DNA from: Elysia chlorotica
Taxonomy: Eukaryota; Mollusca; Gastropoda; Plakobranchidae
Assembly: GCA_003991915.1 (NCBI GenBank)
Contig: RQTK01000960.1
Location: forward strand, 91,590-155,589
Reading direction: 5' to 3'
DNA length: 64,000 bases
Under the pieces are notes generated by a model, which saw only the letters and a program-made list of their open reading frames with translations, was not told the DNA's origin and ran no database searches. Positions 58,505 through 64,000 of the stretch are shown piece after piece; position 1 is the stretch's first letter, and each line of letters starts with the position of its first letter. The position numbers and the translations under genes are program-made.

Positions 58505-61117
58505 ATTAAAGACAAGGAAGTAGATGTAACGATACATCCCTAACCCAAGTTCAAAATAGACGTGACAGAGGTTTATTATCATGAACTTTGATCTAAATCT
58601 GGACCTTTAATATCTTGAAATTTTGTTACTCTTTGGTAATAGATTGCTTAAAAAAATTGCAAATTAACATTTAAAAAAAAGAGTTCCCTTGCGGCATAAT
58701 TATTAATTATATGGAACCTAAGAACAATCGGTGCAGAACTAGACAATATACATGTAATTGCATTATTAATAAATTATGCAAACGCGTGTCAGTAAAAGTA
58801 AAAAAATGGTCAAAGGGAAACAACCAAAATAATATTTAATTTTGATTAAGAAATACGCATTGCCTCCCTTATATAGTGCAATGTCTGTCGGGCTATCTGT
58901 TGTCTGCTAAGCAGACTTTTATTTAGTTTCGAATAACTTAATGGTTTCGTAATTTAGAATTTAAGGAACGCGTGTAAGATTATAAATGTAAAAAATCATT
59001 ATTAAACACATTATAATAGATTTTTAAAGCTCCGTGACTATTTCTTTCGAAACTTTAGAGCTAGTCTAGATCTATTTTTGTAAATGAGGAAACCCTAAGT
59101 AAATGGCTACCCCAAGGCGTGGGCTACCCCCAAGGCGTCCAAAAATAGATGCCTTGCCCCTCACCATCCCCTTCCTTTTAAAATTGGTCATAGCAAGGCT
59201 TCCAAAAATAGCACATAATTATATACTTTTTATTTTTTTTCCCCACATAGTTTTGCCCGACACTTAACGTCTGTTTGCGGTTAAAGGGAAATAAACAAAA
59301 TAATATTAATAACTAAAAAGTTTTTTTTATTTACTTCCCTTATAATTTATATTGTTTTGTTAGGTCTGTAAAGCTGGCTAAATTTTAGTTTCGCATTTAC
59401 ATCTTTTACATTTTATTGTTTACGTCTTTAAATAGTTATAATTAAGACACTATTAATGAAGAGAAATAATATATAATCTAAGGAGAGGTTAAATTTCCCC
59501 TAATATTGTTTTCGTTATTTAGGTTATAACCGTGTTTTAGATCTTTTATTTTTAACATGAGTAAACCTCCACATAGGCTACCTAGGAAAGCCCTTAGGTA
59601 ACTATCTTGCATAATTTGAAAAAAAAGGTAAAAAAAGGGGGGGCGGGGCAGGTTTCTGTTGAATGGGATGTTGTTTGCTGGGTTGTTGTTTTTGTTGTTG
59701 TTTTTTTTGTTTTTCTTTTGTTTTGATAATCCATTTATATCTAAAGTTATGTTAATCTCAATGTGCGCGGTATTAAATATCAAGTCCTTTGATTGATTTT
59801 GTCATTTGTAGATTGTCAACTGTGAAGACCTAGATCTAGAATCTAGATCTATAGGCCTACATTAGTGTAAGTTTAGTAGTGTTGCTGTCTATCTAGATCT
59901 AAAAGTATGCTACCGTCATTGATGTTCACGGCCTGATTTATTCTGTATCTGATTTTCTTTTTAATTCTGAAGGACGTAGATATACATTCTAGATCTAGAA
60001 CATTATTTATAATTTTTAAAAACTGTTTATGTATATATTTTTGTGATAACACGAAATCAACTAGATCCATACAAAAGGAATGATACTGGCTAACATCTGT
60101 TAAAAACAAAACAAAAATTTATATGGATGATGAGAGTTCCCAAAATCTTAAAATAGCCCTTAAGCACAAAAAAAAAGGGGGGGGGGGGGAATTTTCTGGA
60201 AAACAAGAACGACAAAAAAAAAAAGGGGGGGGGGGGGTAGACTTTTCTGGAACAGTAGGTGAAAGTATTAATATTAGATAAAAAGAATAAGTTTCGTAAA
60301 ATAAAAACTAAAATAGGTAGGTCTTAAAGTCTAAATGTAGATTTAGGAAGAGGGTTTCAACATATAATTATATTTTATTACTTTAAAATGTACCAATGTC
60401 AATGTGTAAACGGTTTTAATAGATTAAAAAAATATAATTTTATTTTGAACTTAATTCGAAAACAGTATTCGACTTTAAATTTGGAAATCCGTTTGACATG
60501 ACGCTACTCGTTTATTTTTTGGAAGTCTTGGTTCAACTGCAACAGTCCATGGCTCTGACCAATCTTGAAAGGGAGGGGATGGGTGAGGGGCAAGGCATCT
60601 ATTTTTGGACGCCTTGGGGGTAGCCCACGCCTTGGGGTAGCCTATTACTTAGGGTTTCCTCGTTTTCAAAAATAGATCTAGACTAGCTCTAGAGTTTCGA
60701 AAGAAATAGTCAGGAAGATTCAAAGACTATTATAATGTGTTTAGTAATTAGTAACATTTATAATCTTAGAAACACTCCTTAAATTCTAAATTACCAAACT
60801 ACCAAGTTCTTCGAAACTAATTAAAAGTCTGCTTAGCAGACAACAGATAGCCCGACAGACATTGCACTATATAAGGGAGGCAAAGCGTATTTCTTAGTCA
60901 AATAAAATATTATTTTGGTTGTTTCCCTTTGACCATATTTTACTTTAATTGACAATCGTTTGCATATTGATAATATTATTTAGTTCCGTATCGATTTTCT
61001 TAGGTTCCATAATAGTTAATAATTATGCCACAAAGGAACTCTTTTTTTCCAATGTTAATTTGCAATTATTTAGACAATCTATTACACAAAAGTTACATCC
61101 ACATCCTTGTCTTTAAT
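58505..61117. mobile_element. Element with long terminal inverted repeats (~565-690 bp arms)
   Basis: The left arm (58505-59195) and right arm (60553-61117) are inverted copies. The left arm contains, for example, CTATATAGTGCAATG-type blocks, TCTGCTAAGCAGAC, TTTCGAAAC.TTAGAGCTAGT and GGCTACCCCAAGGCGTGGGC, and each has its reverse complement in the right arm in mirrored order. The left arm carries an extra ~80 bp. The 1.36 kb centre has no transposase-like frame. It is probably a non-autonomous foldback or MITE-like DNA element; the class is unassigned. Confidence 0.85.
60160..60250. repeat. Duplicated poly-A/poly-G tracts
   Basis: Two ~50 bp copies, each an A run followed directly by 12 G and then ACTTTTCTGG or ATTTTCTGG, inside the long-TIR element. 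Confidence 0.85.
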
Positions 61118-61559
<442 letters not shown>

Positions 61560-61799
61560 TATAATGATTGGGGTGTGGCGTTGGTGGTGATGATGATGGT
61601 AGCGATGATGATTATGATGATAATGAAGACGATGATGGTATTAATGCTGCTGCTGCTGCTTTTGCTGTTGGTGGTGTTCATGTTAATGTTAATGATGATG
61701 ATGATAATGATGAGGGAAATGAAGGTTACGATGTTTATGGTGTCCATAGTGAAAATGATAGTGATGATGATAATAATAAGAATGAATAATTGCATTCAT

Positions 61800-62760
61800 A
61801 ATAACCATCATTTTGCTTTTGATAACGATGAAGGCGACAACAATTATTTTTTTCCAATTGATAAAAGACATACAATCAAATCAGTCTCTGAAGCCAGGAG
61901 TTAGTCAACATTGCACTAATATCAAAGACCACGTGATGTGTTAAGAGTGTGAGAGGGTGATAAGGACTTAAGGGATGATAATTTTTATTATCATTCGAGG
62001 GGAATTCACTGTCACTAGTAACGGAGTTAGGGCTACACGTTCATCTGTTTGGGGAATATCCATGAGATTTTCCCGCTACATGCTGTTGGTGCGAGAGTTT
62101 CATAGTGATATGTTGTGTGCAATATACATCTCATTATTTTAAACGTTTCCATGTTTTTTCAATGATACTAGAGCTAGAGATCATACATAGTGATATGTTT
62201 GGTGTCCAACATAAGTCTCATATTTTAACGTTTCCATGTTTCCAGTATTAGAGCTAAAGATCATAAATATTGTTTTGTTTGATGAGCACAGTCAAAGCTC
62301 GCTTTTTTAGTACTATAATTATGCTACATCAAGAATGTCCCCCAATCGAGGTTTAGTTGCTACTTCCACTAGAGTTAAAACTGCATAAGGTTTTGTCGTA
62401 CGCACTATCAAATCTCTATGACTTTCATTCCGTTATGTTATAAACCATTGATAAATAGAGCTACAACAATAAGCCATTCGTTTGATGTTTCAGTTTTACT
62501 GTAGTTTTAGTACGCCATATTACGGTTCATTTCGGTGTTTTTCCGCTATTACTACATTTTTTTGGTAATAATTATAGCCGCATACTGACATGTGTTGTGT
62601 GCATTAAAAAGGCCTTTCCATTGTGGTTTCGCTGCCATACTAAGAAAGATTACAAAAATAACTCACTTATGTTACTAAGTAGTGTTTCATTCTGTGTGTA
62701 TTACTAGGGATAACACCAAGAACTAACTGTTTGAGGCTTCTTCGCTAGGCGTTGGTATTA
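61800..62760. other. Intergenic with one ~86 bp tandem duplication
   Basis: Two copies (about 62098-62270) share TCATA.TGATATGTT, CTCAT.ATTTTAA.CGTTTCCATG and AGAGCTA.AGATCATA. No gene is seen. Confidence 0.55.
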
Positions 62761-62762
62761 CA

Positions 62763-62814
62763 ATGACAAACTCTTTAGCAGTGTCCTTATTTTACCTCGG
62801 ATTGATAATATCAG
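62763..62814 (+). CDS. Possible first coding exon with signal peptide (weak)
   Basis: The ATG (ACAATGAC) opens MTNSLAVSLFYLGLIIS, a short hydrophobic leader, and is followed directly by a consensus donor (ATCAG|GTACGT). This would fit the first exon of a secreted or membrane protein extending beyond the window. If unspliced, the frame runs to 62972 with a second hydrophobic stretch. There is no homology evidence. Confidence 0.22.
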
Positions 62815-62999
62815 GTACGTCTATGTTAATAATAATTGTGTTTGTTCGTTTGATTTATTGGTTTGCGGGCTACAAGCCAAATCTGACAAATTGTATGTGC
62901 TTGGGGCTTCCACACACGGCAAAAAGAAGTAGGACGGGGATTCTAGAAACTTTGTCTCAGTTGATGACATAATGCATGGCTAAGCATATTGAAATCAGA

Positions 63000-63075
63000 C
63001 CAGCTTGTAGGGATTCGAACATTGGACTCCTCGTTAGATACGGGGAGCTTTACCAACTGTGCTATCTCGCCACCC
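63000..63075 (-). mobile_element. tRNA-like SINE head or tRNA pseudogene
   Basis: On the minus strand: GTGGCGAGATAGCACAGTTGG (A box) and AATGTTCGAATCCC (B box). The acceptor stem does not pair, so it is not a functional tRNA. Confidence 0.55.
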
Positions 63076-63159
63076 AGTAGTTATATACTTAATGGACTTT
63101 CAGACAAGGGGGGCTGGGCGCTGGGCTTTTATTTGTGGTTTGATCCGACGATTGGACAC

Positions 63160-63350
63160 AATTATTTATTTGTTGGATTTCGTCCCCTACTGGTTGGCTC
63201 TGTGTCAACAACACGTGACCAGATGAGACTTGGTATCCCCGGAATTTCGCTGTGTGGCAGCATAAAACAGTGTCAGATATTAGTCTTAGGACCTTTCCGC
63301 GATAAAGCCTTTTTGATGACGCTGGACAATAAAAGAACAAAACACCAACC
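63160..63350 (+). mobile_element. SINE body and tail, plus orientation
   Basis: TTTCGTCCCCTACTGGTTGG, GTGACCAGATGAGACTTGGT, GCTGTGTGGCAGCATAAAA, GTCAGATATTAGTCTTAGG and a CACCAACCAACC tail. Confidence 0.75.
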
Positions 63351-63433
63351 AACCAAAAAACAACCCTCAAATTTTTAAACAAGCCATCCTTGACGCTGTA
63401 ATCTCCTAATCAACATTTAATGGGTTGAAAACA

Positions 63434-63730
63434 TGCTGGAAAATAATCCGAAATCTGACTTATTTCTTCAGCAGCTAATGGCATCAAGACCGAAGACCGA
63501 AATATATCACTTTCTGACATATATAATATATCACCTTCAGTACAACGTCGCGAGAGCTTACGACTCGTCGTAAACCTTCTGAATGACATATTCTTAGAAG
63601 AAGATGTAAGCTACCGCGACGTTGTACTTATGGCCAGATGTCTGAAAGTTATGATATTATGTTTCGGTCGTGGGTCTTTATACCATTATCCGCTGAAGAA
63701 ATAAGTTACATTGCGGATTATTTTTCAGCA
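63434..63730. mobile_element. 297 bp hairpin MITE (near-perfect inverted repeat)
   Basis: The left arm starts TGCTGGAAAATAATCCGAAA and runs past CTTATTTCTTCAGC, GACCGAAA and TACAACGTCGCG to GCTTAC. The right arm is its complement in reverse (GTAAGCTACCGCGACGTTGTACTTATG ... TCCGCTGAAGAAATAAGTTA ... GGATTATTTTTCAGCA). The centre is about 63582. No coding capacity. Confidence 0.9.
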
Positions 63731-64000
63731 TTAAGGCCCAGTGTGTTATATATAAAGGGAGTGAAGAATAGAGATGGGAGTTTAGGCGATGGGGGAAAAA
63801 CTGTTTAGTAGCACAGTCGGTAAATGAATACTCTGTATTGGTAGGTAGAGGATCCGCGATTCGGATGTTGATTATAACTGTTGTTGAGTTGTTTCAACGT
63901 CCATCATCAACCCCATGCAATTAAGGCGTGATTACGTGATCCGTTATCCGTTGAGTGGATCGCAAAGCCAGTATTATTTTGAACTTATGAGACGTTAAAC
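63731..64000. other. Intergenic end of window
   Basis: TTGAACTTATGAGACGTTAAAC at the end resembles the end of the MITE at 56770-56865 and possibly begins another copy. No gene is seen. Confidence 0.4.

Noticed and set aside
63000-63075. Functional tRNA gene on the minus strand
   Set aside because: A and B boxes are present but the acceptor stem does not pair and the anticodon loop is irregular; more likely a SINE head.

Overview
This is AT-rich animal (metazoan) genomic DNA. It has short GC-richer exons with GT-AG splice sites, long introns, many GA/CT, ATT and TCTA microsatellites, tRNA-derived SINEs and decayed non-LTR retrotransposon tails. The proteins and the repeat style fit a spiralian, most likely a gastropod mollusc; the species cannot be fixed from the sequence alone. 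Two runs of N (28492-29342 and 53796-54000) are assembly gaps.

Layout. 1-12047: repeat-rich intergenic DNA with SINEs, a reverse-transcriptase remnant and long CT/GA tracts. 12048-25281 (perhaps to 25724), minus strand: an 11-exon gene I reconstructed by matching splice sites and codon phase. It has a disordered Pro/Met/acidic N-terminal half and a C-terminal half of acidic amphipathic helices, and I do not recognise the family. 25725-31460: intergenic, with one gap. 31460-46490, plus strand: a PKNOX/PREP TALE-homeobox gene with 12 coding exons, 805 predicted residues and a complete homeodomain. 48020-56110, plus strand: a BED-finger, hAT-transposase-derived (ZBED-like) gene with an AT-hook whose central catalytic region is missing from the visible exons. 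56111-64000: intergenic, holding a 2.6 kb long-terminal-inverted-repeat element, a 297 bp hairpin MITE and a possible signal-peptide first exon at 62763.

The most unusual signal is shared by all three genes. The edge of an exon, with its splice site, has been copied next to the true exon again and again. PKNOX exon 2 is duplicated whole, the PKNOX exon 3 head has at least seven intact-AG copies, the exon 4 head has one, and the exon 5 tail is repeated five times as units bounded by AG and GT. Two exons of the ZBED-like gene and one exon of the minus-strand gene carry the same kind of upstream copy. These copies could be decoy or alternative splice sites, or part of them could be assembly artefacts.

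PKNOX is a nuclear DNA-binding cofactor, the ZBED-like product is a probable nuclear DNA-binding protein, and the minus-strand product has no assigned role. Nothing in the sequence shows that the three genes work in one pathway. The two plus-strand genes do share a full CRE followed within about 40 bp by a YY1-like site at their putative promoters.
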